A stretch of DNA of 9,793 bases from Clostridia bacterium. Its GTDB lineage: Bacteria; Bacillota; Peptococcia; DRI-13; DTU073. Where the stretch lies: positions 31,980-41,772 of the forward strand of contig JAQVYD010000003.1 in NCBI GenBank assembly GCA_028709105.1, in the 5' to 3' direction. The notes under the pieces are model-generated. The model was not told the DNA's origin. It did not search any database and saw nothing but the letters and a program-made list of their open reading frames with translations. How positions within the stretch are numbered: position 1 is the first letter of the stretch; every line of letters starts with the position of its first letter. The translations under genes were made by a program, and so were the position numbers. Positions 1-6,458 of this stretch are shown piece by piece.

Positions 1-3
1 TCT

Positions 4-981
4 ATGAAAAAAGCGGTGTTACAGCTCCTGTTGGAGCAGCAAGGGAAATATATCTCCGGGGAGGAGATGAGTAATCTTCTTCAGGTGAGTAGGACAGCCA
101 TCTGGAAGCATATCCGGAGTTTAAAAGAAGACGGTTATCAGATTAGTTCTTCTTCCGGAAAAGGTTATTGTCTTTTGGAGAGAGCGGACATTCTTACACC
201 TACCGAAATCAAGACGGGGTTAGAGACGGAGTTTTTGGGGCATAACCTGTTCTGTTATGCTACGCTTGATTCCACAAATGAAGCCGCGAAAAGAGAGGCT
301 TTAGCAGGTGCTCCGGAGGGTACGGTGATTGTGGCCGAACAACAAGAGCAAGGCAAAGGCAGACTTACGCGAAATTGGTTTTCTCCTTCTGGCTTGGGGC
401 TGTGGTTTTCTGTGATTTTACGCCCGGAAATAAAACCGGCTCAGGCAGCTCAGTTGACCTTTGTTAGTGCTGTCGCTGTTTGTAAGGCTTTAAGGGCAGT
501 GACTGGGTTACCTATCATGATTAAATGGCCCAATGATTTATTGTGTGGGGAGCACAAAGTGTGCGGGATTCTTACTGAATTAAGTGCCGAAATTGAGGAG
601 ATTAATTATCTTGTGGTGGGGATTGGCATCAATGTTAATCAACAGAAACAGGATTTTTCTCCTGAAATAAAGGATACAGCGATTTCCTTAGCATTAGCTA
701 CAGGGCGTTCCTGGCAGAGAGCCGAGCTTTTACGCAAGATTCTAGGGGAATATGAAAAACAGTATCAACTCTATTTTACAAAAGGGTTTAGGCAAACATT
801 GTTCTTTTGGCGAGAACTTAACACAACTTTAGGAAAAGAGGTTGTAGTTAGTACGAGGGAGGGAAGTTTTACCGGAATGGCAGAGGAGATTAATGAGGAT
901 GGTTGTTTGCTGGTGCGCAAAGATTCCGGAGAGGTTGAGGTTTTATTAGCCGGTGATGTTTCCCTCCGGCGCAATTTTTAA
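4..981 (+). CDS. birA: Bifunctional biotin protein ligase / biotin operon repressor BirA
   Basis: A 325-residue class II biotin protein ligase. It makes biotinyl-5'-AMP and transfers biotin to a lysine of carrier proteins; family members with this N-terminal domain also repress biotin genes. Residues 1-60 form a winged helix-turn-helix (SRTAIWKHI at 29-37). The catalytic domain shows the substrate serine/threonine stretch DSTNEA (89-94), the biotin/adenylate loop GKGRLTRNW (117-125), the catalytic-lysine motif KWPNDLL (174-180) and GIGINVN (206-212). A small C-terminal SH3-like domain follows (about 275-325). The loop differs from the textbook GRGRRGR at three places but keeps the key Gly, Arg120 and Arg123. 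The ATG lies at the left edge, so its ribosome binding site and promoter are outside the window. It lies 265 bases before a gene set containing a biotin carrier protein, its likely target. Whether it is cotranscribed with that set is unclear: no terminator is visible after it, but a promoter is. Confidence 0.96.
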   Translation: MKKAVLQLLLEQQGKYISGEEMSNLLQVSRTAIWKHIRSLKEDGYQISSSSGKGYCLLERADILTPTEIKTGLETEFLGHNLFCYATLDSTNEAAKREALAGAPEGTVIVAEQQEQGKGRLTRNWFSPSGLGLWFSVILRPEIKPAQAAQLTFVSAVAVCKALRAVTGLPIMIKWPNDLLCGEHKVCGILTELSAEIEEINYLVVGIGINVNQQKQDFSPEIKDTAISLALATGRSWQRAELLRKILGEYEKQYQLYFTKGFRQTLFFWRELNTTLGKEVVVSTREGSFTGMAEEINEDGCLLVRKDSGEVEVLLAGDVSLRRNF

Positions 982-1093
982 GGGAGCCAGGTTCTTATGT
1001 GCGTAGAGAAAAAAAGACGATTTGCCTGTTGGTTATCAGGAATATTTAAACGAGTCAGGATATTGTATACTTAAGGAAAAGCCCGTGATAATC

Positions 1094-1121
1094 TTGTAAA
1101 TTAAAAATGTATTGGTATAAT
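1094..1121 (+). promoter_or_regulatory. Probable sigma-A-type promoter of the mutase/decarboxylase operon
   Basis: TTGTAA at 1094-1099 and a perfect TATAAT at 1116-1121 are separated by 16 bases, in an AT-rich stretch with no gene. Transcription would begin near 1128, giving a leader of about 120 bases before the mutase ATG at 1247. It is the best match in the gap; a weaker -10-like TATACT lies at 1066-1071. Read from sequence pattern only. Confidence 0.62.
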
Positions 1122-1140
1122 GTAAGTGAAAAACATTACA
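1121..1140. promoter_or_regulatory. Dyad TGTAA-N10-TTACA over the putative transcription start, possible operator
   Basis: TGTAA (1121-1125) and TTACA (1136-1140) are perfect inverted half-sites 10 bases apart. They overlap the last base of the -10 box and the expected start site, a position where a bound repressor would block initiation. BirA is a tempting candidate because it is encoded next door, but the spacing is shorter than in known Gram-positive BirA sites. The regulator is therefore unknown. Confidence 0.3.
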
Positions 1141-1143
1141 ATA

Positions 1144-1175
1144 AGAAGGAGATAGGTTTAGAAGGGGATAGGTTT
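1144..1175 (+). repeat. Tandem 16-bp direct repeat in the operon leader
   Basis: Two head-to-tail copies, AGAAGGAGATAGGTTT (1144-1159) and AGAAGGGGATAGGTTT (1160-1175), differ at one base (A1150 versus G1166). Each copy contains a Shine-Dalgarno-like AGAAGGRG. The 16-base period is not a multiple of three, so it does not look like duplicated protein sequence. The second copy is correctly placed to serve the small ORF that begins at 1176. Confidence 0.8.
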
Positions 1176-1241
1176 TTGGATGTCGTTAGGGATGCGGAAT
1201 TTTCTGGAGCTATGATTGAGGAAAATATGTGGAAGGAGTAG
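1176..1241 (+). CDS. Possible 21-residue leader ORF upstream of the mutase
   Basis: A short open frame with a TTG start at 1176 and a TAG stop at 1239-1241. An AGAAGGGG ribosome binding site (1160-1167) lies eight bases upstream, supplied by the second copy of the tandem repeat. The product would be acidic and would end in NMWKE. Its stop lies directly after the mutase ribosome binding site GGAAGGAG (1231-1238), five bases before the mutase ATG, so translation of this ORF would pass over that site and could couple to mutase translation. The frame is open back to an ATG at 1107, but that ATG precedes the expected transcription start. I recognise no family and the existence of the peptide is uncertain. 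Confidence 0.25.
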   Translation: MDVVRDAEFSGAMIEENMWKE

Positions 1242-1246
1242 TTGGT

Positions 1247-2926
1247 ATGTTGGAAAAAGAGAAATGGCAAGAGTTAAGCAAGGCTAAGGAAAATTGGGAA
1301 AAAGGAACGGTGGAAAAAGCTCTATCTAAGTTTAAAGAACGACAAGAGGAATTCAATACTGGTTCAGGTATTCCTATTGCCCGTCTTTGTACTCCCCTAG
1401 ATGCCCAAAAATTGGATTATGAAAATGATCTAGGGTTTCCCGGGGAATATCCTTTTACACGGGGAGTTCAGCCGACGATGTATCGCGGCAGGTTCTGGAC
1501 AATGAGACAGTACGCCGGTTTTGCTACGGCAGAAGAGTCTAATAAGCGCTATAAGTATTTGCTGGAACAGGGTCAAACAGGTCTTTCTGTGGCTTTCGAT
1601 TTGCAGACACAAATAGGCTATGACTCCGATACCCCTATAGCTCAGGGGGAAATTGGCAAGGTTGGTGTGGCGATTGACTCCCTGGCGGATATGGAAGTGC
1701 TTTTTAACGGAATCCCCTTAGATAAGGTTAGTACCTCCATGACGATTAATGCCTCGGCGGCAATTCTTTTGGCGATGTATATTGCTGTTGCGGAAAAGCA
1801 AGGGGTTAGTACTGAGCAGCTTAGAGGAACCATTCAAAATGATATTCTTAAAGAATATTCGGCGCGGGGAACTTATATTTTCCCTCCCACCCCTTCGATG
1901 CGGCTGATCACTAATGTTTTTGAATTTTGTGCTGAGAACGTCCCCAAATGGAATACTATCTCGATCTCTGGTTATCACATTCGGGAAGCCGGTTCAACGG
2001 CTGTCCAGGAAGTGGCCTTTACTCTCGCCGACGGTATTGCTTATGTAGAGGCGGCGATTAAAGCGGGGATGGATGTAGATGATTTTGCGGGACGTCTTTC
2101 TTTTTTCTTTAATGCCCATAATGACCTTTTTGAGGAAGCGGCCAAATTTAGGGCAGCGCGTAAAGTTTGGGCCAAGATTATGAAAGAGCGTTTCGGGGCG
2201 AAAAATCCTCGTTCTTGGAAGTTGCGTTTTCATACCCAGACGGCCGGTTCTACTTTGACGGCACAGCAGCCGGATAACAATATTGTGCGGGTAGCGATTC
2301 AGACTCTGGCTGCCGTTTTAGGCGGAACGCAATCTTTGCATACGAATTCGAGGGATGAAGCTTTAGCTTTACCTTCCGAGGATTCTGTACGTATTGCTTT
2401 GCGGACACAGCAAATTGTTGCTTATGAATCAGGGGTTGGCGAAACGATCGATCCCTTAGCCGGTTCTTATTATGTCGAAAATCTAACCACAGAGATTGAA
2501 AAGCGGGTCTGGGCTTATATCGAAAAGATTGATGCTCTGGGTGGTGCGGTAAAGGCGATTGAGCAAGGCTATATTCAAAAGGAAATTGCCGACAGTTCTT
2601 ATGCCTATCAGAAGGCAATGGAGGCAGGTCAACGTATTGTGGTAGGTTTGAATAAGTTTCAGATGGAAGAACAACCTGTAAAAGGTCTTTTGCGAGTGGA
2701 TCCTGCTGTAGGTGAAGCACAAGTAAAAAGGCTGCAGGAGTTGAAGAAATCCCGTGACAATGCAGCGGTACAGAATAAACTTGCGGATTTGCGTCAAGCC
2801 GCTCAGGGTGAGACCAACCTGATGCCCTATATTCTCGCGGCAGTTCGTCTTTATGCTACCGAAGGGGAAATCTGTAATGTCTTACGTGATGTTTTTGGTG
2901 AGTATAGACCTGTCGAGATACTGTAA
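1247..2926 (+). CDS. mcmA1: Methylmalonyl-CoA mutase, large (catalytic, substrate-binding) subunit
   Basis: The 559-residue TIM-barrel subunit of a split adenosylcobalamin-dependent mutase, which interconverts succinyl-CoA and (R)-methylmalonyl-CoA by radical rearrangement. Motifs in order: RFWTMRQYAGF (82-92), GLSVAFDLQTQIGYDSD (112-128), GTIQNDILKE (194-203), YIFPPTPSMR (210-219), SISGYHIREAG (239-249) and TQSLHTNSRDEALALP. By motif alignment, Tyr89 (in RQY) and Arg207 (in SARGTY) correspond to the two residues that favour methylmalonyl-CoA; isobutyryl-CoA mutases carry Phe and Gln there. Gln197 and His244 of the active site are also present. The B12 domain is missing here and is encoded by the next gene. 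I chose ATG 1247 because GGAAGGAG (1231-1238) sits eight bases before it; an in-frame GTG at 1229 would overlap that site. First gene of the operon. Confidence 0.95.
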   Translation: MLEKEKWQELSKAKENWEKGTVEKALSKFKERQEEFNTGSGIPIARLCTPLDAQKLDYENDLGFPGEYPFTRGVQPTMYRGRFWTMRQYAGFATAEESNKRYKYLLEQGQTGLSVAFDLQTQIGYDSDTPIAQGEIGKVGVAIDSLADMEVLFNGIPLDKVSTSMTINASAAILLAMYIAVAEKQGVSTEQLRGTIQNDILKEYSARGTYIFPPTPSMRLITNVFEFCAENVPKWNTISISGYHIREAGSTAVQEVAFTLADGIAYVEAAIKAGMDVDDFAGRLSFFFNAHNDLFEEAAKFRAARKVWAKIMKERFGAKNPRSWKLRFHTQTAGSTLTAQQPDNNIVRVAIQTLAAVLGGTQSLHTNSRDEALALPSEDSVRIALRTQQIVAYESGVGETIDPLAGSYYVENLTTEIEKRVWAYIEKIDALGGAVKAIEQGYIQKEIADSSYAYQKAMEAGQRIVVGLNKFQMEEQPVKGLLRVDPAVGEAQVKRLQELKKSRDNAAVQNKLADLRQAAQGETNLMPYILAAVRLYATEGEICNVLRDVFGEYRPVEIL

Positions 2927-2966
2927 CTAATTGTAGAAATATATATTGAAAGGGGCTTGTTGGAAA

Positions 2967-3371
2967 ATGGCAGAAAAACGAATCAGAGTTTTAGTCGCCA
3001 AACCGGGACTCGATGGTCATGATCGGGGAGCGAAGGTAATTGCCCGTTCTTTGCGTGATGCGGGAATGGAAGTAATCTATACGGGGCTTCGTCAAACTCC
3101 GGAACAAATAGTGGCTGCGGCCATTCAGGAAGACGTAGATGTAGTAGCGATGAGTTTGTTATCAGGTGCTCATAATCATCTTTTTCCCAAAGTGGTAGAA
3201 CTTTTAAAAGAAAAAAACGCGGAGGATATTTTAGTTCTTGGTGGTGGTGTCATCCCGGAAGCCGATATCCCTTTTTTAAAGGAAAGGGGTATTGCTGAAA
3301 TTTTCACTCCCGGTACACCTACGGGTAAAGTTGTCAAATTTATTCGCGATAAAATAGGAGAAAAAGTATAA
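2967..3371 (+). CDS. mcmA2: Methylmalonyl-CoA mutase, small (B12-binding) subunit
   Basis: A 134-residue cobalamin-binding domain of Rossmann-like fold, the partner of the large subunit encoded just upstream. The base-off/His-on motif is complete: Asp16-x-His18-x-x-Gly21 within GLDGHDRGAK, with His18 as lower axial cobalt ligand. The downstream signatures MSLLSGAH and VLGGGVIP, which line the nucleotide tail of the cofactor, are also present. The length matches separate small subunits of this family. ATG 2967 is preferred because it follows GAAAGGGG (2948-2955) by 11 bases and the family consensus begins with KRIRVLVAKPGLDGHD. The in-frame TTG at 2946 would place the ribosome binding site inside the gene. 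It lies 40 bases after the large subunit and 27 bases before meaB, consistent with cotranscription. Confidence 0.95.
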   Translation: MAEKRIRVLVAKPGLDGHDRGAKVIARSLRDAGMEVIYTGLRQTPEQIVAAAIQEDVDVVAMSLLSGAHNHLFPKVVELLKEKNAEDILVLGGGVIPEADIPFLKERGIAEIFTPGTPTGKVVKFIRDKIGEKV

Positions 3372-3398
3372 GTATATCTTTTTAAAGGCGGTGGACAT

Positions 3399-4340
3399 AT
3401 GGAATTGGTACAGCGAGCCCGACAAGGTGACCGCCGTGCTTTAGCCAGGTTAATTACTTTAGTGGAAAATGAAGCGCCCGAAGCTGTTGAAGCTTTGCAA
3501 GAATTATATCTGTTTACAGGTAAAGCTCAGGTCATTGGGATTACGGGTCCGCCCGGTTCTGGCAAAAGCACTTTGACAGATAAATTAGTGAAAGAACTAC
3601 GGAAAGAAAAGAAAAAAGTTGCCGTTATTGCTGTTGATCCGACCAGTCCTTTTACCGGTGGGGCGATCTTGGGTGACCGCATTAGAATGTCGGATTTGAA
3701 TTTAGATGAGGATGTTTATATTCGGAGTATGGGTACACGAGGCAGTTTGGGAGGTTTATCTGCAGCGACAAGTGCAGCCACCAAGGTTCTCGATGCTTGT
3801 GATTTTGATTATGTTTTTATTGAAACTGTAGGTGTCGGTCAATCAGAAGTGGATATTGTGAAAGCGGCTGATACAACTATCGTCGTGATGGTTCCCGGGC
3901 TAGGTGATGATATTCAAGCCATCAAGGCGGGGATCTTAGAAATAGGAGATTTTTTTGTGGTCAATAAGGCCGATCGTGATGGTGCGAATCGGGTTGCTCT
4001 CGAATTGCGGATGATGTTAGATTTAAATGAGCAAAAACTTGTTTGGCAGCCGCCGGTATTGATGTCAGTTGCCAATCAAAATCAAGGTATTGCTGAGATA
4101 GTTGCCGGGATCAAGGATCATTTTACTTATTTAAAGGAATCTGGAGAATTGGCAATAAAGAGACGGGAAAGATTAGAGAAAGAACTTTTGGAGATTGTCA
4201 GTAAGAAGATTTATCGGCAGATTGCAGACAAGGTACAACGGGAAGGTAAGCTTAAACAATATTTAGATAGCCTGATGAAAAAAGAGACAGATCCGTACAC
4301 TTTAGTTAAGGTCATTCTGCAAGATGTAATTAAGACGTAA
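3399..4340 (+). CDS. meaB: MeaB/ArgK-family P-loop GTPase, methylmalonyl-CoA mutase chaperone
   Basis: A 313-residue G3E-type GTPase. MeaB proteins bind methylmalonyl-CoA mutase, gate loading of adenosylcobalamin and protect or rescue the enzyme from inactivation; older annotations call them ArgK or LAO transport ATPase. Visible motifs are Walker A GPPGSGKST (50-58), VDPTSPFTGGAILGDRIRM (about 79-97), IRSMGTRGSLGGLS (108-121), the Walker B/switch region ETVGVGQSE (142-150) and the guanine-specificity motif NKAD (189-192). Length is typical. The start follows AAAGGCGGTG (3384-3393). Its place directly after both mutase subunits strongly supports a mutase-chaperone role rather than arginine transport. 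A palindromic element begins right after its stop codon. Confidence 0.95.
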   Translation: MELVQRARQGDRRALARLITLVENEAPEAVEALQELYLFTGKAQVIGITGPPGSGKSTLTDKLVKELRKEKKKVAVIAVDPTSPFTGGAILGDRIRMSDLNLDEDVYIRSMGTRGSLGGLSAATSAATKVLDACDFDYVFIETVGVGQSEVDIVKAADTTIVVMVPGLGDDIQAIKAGILEIGDFFVVNKADRDGANRVALELRMMLDLNEQKLVWQPPVLMSVANQNQGIAEIVAGIKDHFTYLKESGELAIKRRERLEKELLEIVSKKIYRQIADKVQREGKLKQYLDSLMKKETDPYTLVKVILQDVIKT

Positions 4341-4344
4341 GGGA

Positions 4345-4391
4345 TGTCCCCGGTTGTAGGGAACGACGCCCTCGTCGTTCCGTCTGTCCCC
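4345..4391. repeat. Palindromic element between meaB and mce (9-bp perfect stem flanked by TGTCCCC repeats)
   Basis: GGAACGACG (4360-4368) and CGTCGTTCC (4373-4381) form a perfect nine-base-pair stem with the loop CCCT. The hairpin is flanked by direct repeats of TGTCCCC at 4345-4351 and 4385-4391. It begins a few bases after the meaB stop, and the sequence is more GC-rich than its surroundings. No T-run follows, so it is not a standard terminator. It looks like a REP- or MITE-type intergenic repeat, or an mRNA processing/stabilising hairpin; copies elsewhere in the genome cannot be seen from here. Confidence 0.6.
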
Positions 4392-4428
4392 AACGTATAA
4401 AAATTGAGGTTAGAAGGAGGATTAGCAC

Positions 4429-4842
4429 ATGAAAGTTCTAAAGGTAGATCATATCGGTATTGTTGTCAAAGATTTAGCAGAGTCTCTGAAGTTTTATTCT
4501 GAAGTTTTAGGGTTGGAGGCTGTAGGAACCGAAGTTGTTGAGGAACAGAAGGTCAAGGTTGCTTTTCTGCCATGTGGTGATAGCGAGTTAGAGGTTATGG
4601 AACCAACTACTCCCGACGGTCCTGTTGCCAAATTTATTGAAAAAAGAGGAGAAGGACTGCAGCATATTGCGCTAAGGGTAGATAGTATTGAGGAAGCCTT
4701 GGCCTTTATGCAAGAAAAGGGGTTGCGTTTGATTGATGAAAAACCACGTTATGGTGCAGGGGGAGCGCGCATAGCCTTTTTGCATCCGAAAGCTACTAAC
4801 GGAATTTTATTAGAGCTTACCGAGAGAAATGAGCAAGATTAA
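4429..4842 (+). CDS. mce: Methylmalonyl-CoA epimerase
   Basis: A 137-residue vicinal-oxygen-chelate (glyoxalase-fold) protein that interconverts (R)- and (S)-methylmalonyl-CoA, linking the mutase, which uses R, to the decarboxylase, which uses S. The two beta-alpha-beta-beta-beta halves are clear. Metal-ligand candidates are His8 (VDHIGI), Glu55 (ELEVMEP), His79 (GLQHIALRV) and Glu129 (GILLEL). The central stretch with PDGPVAKFIEKRGEGLQHI is typical of this epimerase rather than of glyoxalase I. Length is normal. A very strong ribosome binding site AGAAGGAGG (4412-4420) lies eight bases before the ATG. It is separated from meaB by 88 bases that contain the palindromic element, and it is followed by mmdA after 26 bases. 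Confidence 0.95.
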   Translation: MKVLKVDHIGIVVKDLAESLKFYSEVLGLEAVGTEVVEEQKVKVAFLPCGDSELEVMEPTTPDGPVAKFIEKRGEGLQHIALRVDSIEEALAFMQEKGLRLIDEKPRYGAGGARIAFLHPKATNGILLELTERNEQD

Positions 4843-4868
4843 ATGTGGAAGAGAGGGAGAGTCTAAAG

Positions 4869-6419
4869 ATGAGTACCAGAGAAAAGATCGCAGACTTAGA
4901 GGCCCGCAGCCAACGGATTGAGGTGGGGGGTGGGCAAAAAGCTATTGATAAACAACATCAAAAAGCCAAACTTACAGCCCGTGAACGCATCGTCAAACTC
5001 TTGGATCCCGGTTCTTTTACGGAATTGGACAAATTTGTAACCCATCGTTGTATCAATTTTGGGATGGCTGAAAAAGAGGCCCCGGGTGAAGGTGTCGTCA
5101 CAGGATATGGGACAATCGAGGGACGGCTTGTCTATGTTTATGCCCAGGATTTTACCGTTTTAGGTGGTTCACTGGGGGAAATGCATGCCGGTAAAATTTG
5201 TAAGGTTTTAGACCTTGCCGTAAAAACGGGGGTACCGGTCATTGGCTTGAACGATTCAGGCGGAGCGCGTATTCAGGAGGCAATTGATGCCTTATCCGGC
5301 TATGGACAGATTTTTTACCGTAATACCTTAGCTTCAGGCGTTATCCCCCAGTTATCGGTAATTATGGGGCCTTGTGCAGGGGGAGCTGTTTATTCTCCGG
5401 CCTTGACGGACTACGTTTTTATGGTAAAGGATATTTCACAAATGTTTATTACCGGTCCGCAGGTAATCAAGGCAGTAACAGGTGAAGATGTTTCTGCGGA
5501 AGACTTAGGCGGTGCCATGACTCATAATAAGAAGAGTGGGGTAGCGCATTTTGTTGCTGAAAATGAAGAGGATTGTTTTGCTCAGATTAGAAAATTATTG
5601 AGCTTTTTGCCTGCGAATAATTTAGAGAACCCGCCCTTTATGGAAACCGGTGATGATCCTGAGCGGATTGCCGAGGAATTAAATGAAATTATTCCTGATA
5701 ATTCTAATCAGGCTTACGATATGCTTGATGTCATTACCCGGGTTGTTGATCAGGGGGAATTCTTCCAGACGATGCCTTTTTATGCCTCCAATATCCTTAC
5801 CGGTTATGCACGGATCAAGGGACAGGTAATTGGCATTATCGCCAATCAGCCTAAATTTATGGCCGGTTGTTTAGATATTAATGCTTCGGATAAAGCAGCG
5901 CGTCATATTCGTTTTTGTGATGCTTTTAATATTCCCATCGTCAACTTTGTAGATGTTCCCGGTTATCTTCCCGGAACGAATCAGGAATATGGAGGGATTA
6001 TTCGTCATGGCGCTAAATTGCTTTATGCCTATTCTGAAGCTACTGTACCCAAGATTACGCTGGTTACGCGCAAGGCTTATGGTGGATCTTATCTGGCGAT
6101 GTGTTCACGTGATTTAGGGGCGGATCAGGTTATCGCTTGGCCTACTGCCGAAATAGCGGTAATGGGGGCCGAAGGTGCGGCGAATATTATTTTCCGTAAA
6201 GAGATTAATGCTGCTGATAATCCGGTGGAAAAACGAGCCGAGAAGATTGCAGAATATCGTGAGCAGTTTGCGACACCTTATGTGGCGGCAGAGAGAGGAT
6301 TCGTGGATCTGGTCATTGAACCTCGGGAGACACGTCCTTGTCTGGTTAATGCTTTAGAAATGCTGGCCACGAAACGGGAAAGTCGTCCCGCCAAGAAGCA
6401 CGGTAATATTCCGTTATAA
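4869..6419 (+). CDS. mmdA: Methylmalonyl-CoA decarboxylase alpha subunit (carboxyltransferase)
   Basis: A 516-residue two-crotonase-domain carboxyltransferase. In the Mmd complex it moves the carboxyl group of (S)-methylmalonyl-CoA onto biotin of MmdC, releasing propionyl-CoA. The N-terminal acyl-CoA domain shows LTARERIVKLLDPGSF (35-50), the oxyanion-hole motif NDSGGARIQE (128-137) and GPCAGGAVYSPAL (167-179). The C-terminal biotin-side domain shows FMAGCLDI (330-337), DVPGYLPGT (362-370) and VMGAEGAANI (431-440). The tail KKHGNIPL is typical. The sequence alone is equally compatible with propionyl-CoA carboxylase beta subunit; the adjacent membrane subunits and the absence of a biotin carboxylase gene favour the decarboxylase. 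ATG 4869 follows GAGAGGGAGA (4851-4860). The in-frame GTG at 4845 would leave that site inside the gene. Confidence 0.93.
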   Translation: MSTREKIADLEARSQRIEVGGGQKAIDKQHQKAKLTARERIVKLLDPGSFTELDKFVTHRCINFGMAEKEAPGEGVVTGYGTIEGRLVYVYAQDFTVLGGSLGEMHAGKICKVLDLAVKTGVPVIGLNDSGGARIQEAIDALSGYGQIFYRNTLASGVIPQLSVIMGPCAGGAVYSPALTDYVFMVKDISQMFITGPQVIKAVTGEDVSAEDLGGAMTHNKKSGVAHFVAENEEDCFAQIRKLLSFLPANNLENPPFMETGDDPERIAEELNEIIPDNSNQAYDMLDVITRVVDQGEFFQTMPFYASNILTGYARIKGQVIGIIANQPKFMAGCLDINASDKAARHIRFCDAFNIPIVNFVDVPGYLPGTNQEYGGIIRHGAKLLYAYSEATVPKITLVTRKAYGGSYLAMCSRDLGADQVIAWPTAEIAVMGAEGAANIIFRKEINAADNPVEKRAEKIAEYREQFATPYVAAERGFVDLVIEPRETRPCLVNALEMLATKRESRPAKKHGNIPL

Positions 6420-6458
6420 CAGGAAATACGGGGAAGGCTTGGAAAGGAGTGACAGTGC

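Noticed and set aside
1094..1141. BirA operator formed by TTGTAA (1094) and TTACAA (1136)
   Set aside because: The half-sites are 36 bases apart, far more than in known Gram-positive BirA sites, and the inner conserved bases are missing.
1229..1246. GTG at 1229 as the start of the large mutase subunit
   Set aside because: It would overlap the ribosome binding site GGAAGGAG (1231-1238), which is correctly spaced for ATG 1247, and it has no good site of its own.
982..1246. Cobalamin riboswitch ahead of the B12-dependent mutase
   Set aside because: A stretch reading GGGAGCCAGG near 982 resembles part of one, but no B12 box (GCCACTG) or the surrounding conserved stems can be found, and it lies upstream of the predicted promoter.
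1430..2797. Antisense open frames across the mutase gene
   Set aside because: They lie opposite a strongly conserved gene, lack ribosome binding sites and show no recognisable protein motifs.
2946..2966. TTG at 2946 as the start of the B12-binding subunit
   Set aside because: The ribosome binding site GAAAGGGG overlaps and follows it, and the added residues do not match the family; ATG 2967 fits.
4845..4868. GTG at 4845 as the start of mmdA
   Set aside because: The extra residues are encoded by the purine-rich ribosome binding region for ATG 4869.
4869..6419. Reading MmdA as propionyl-CoA carboxylase beta subunit
   Set aside because: The sequence families overlap, but the three other decarboxylase subunits follow directly and no biotin carboxylase gene is present.
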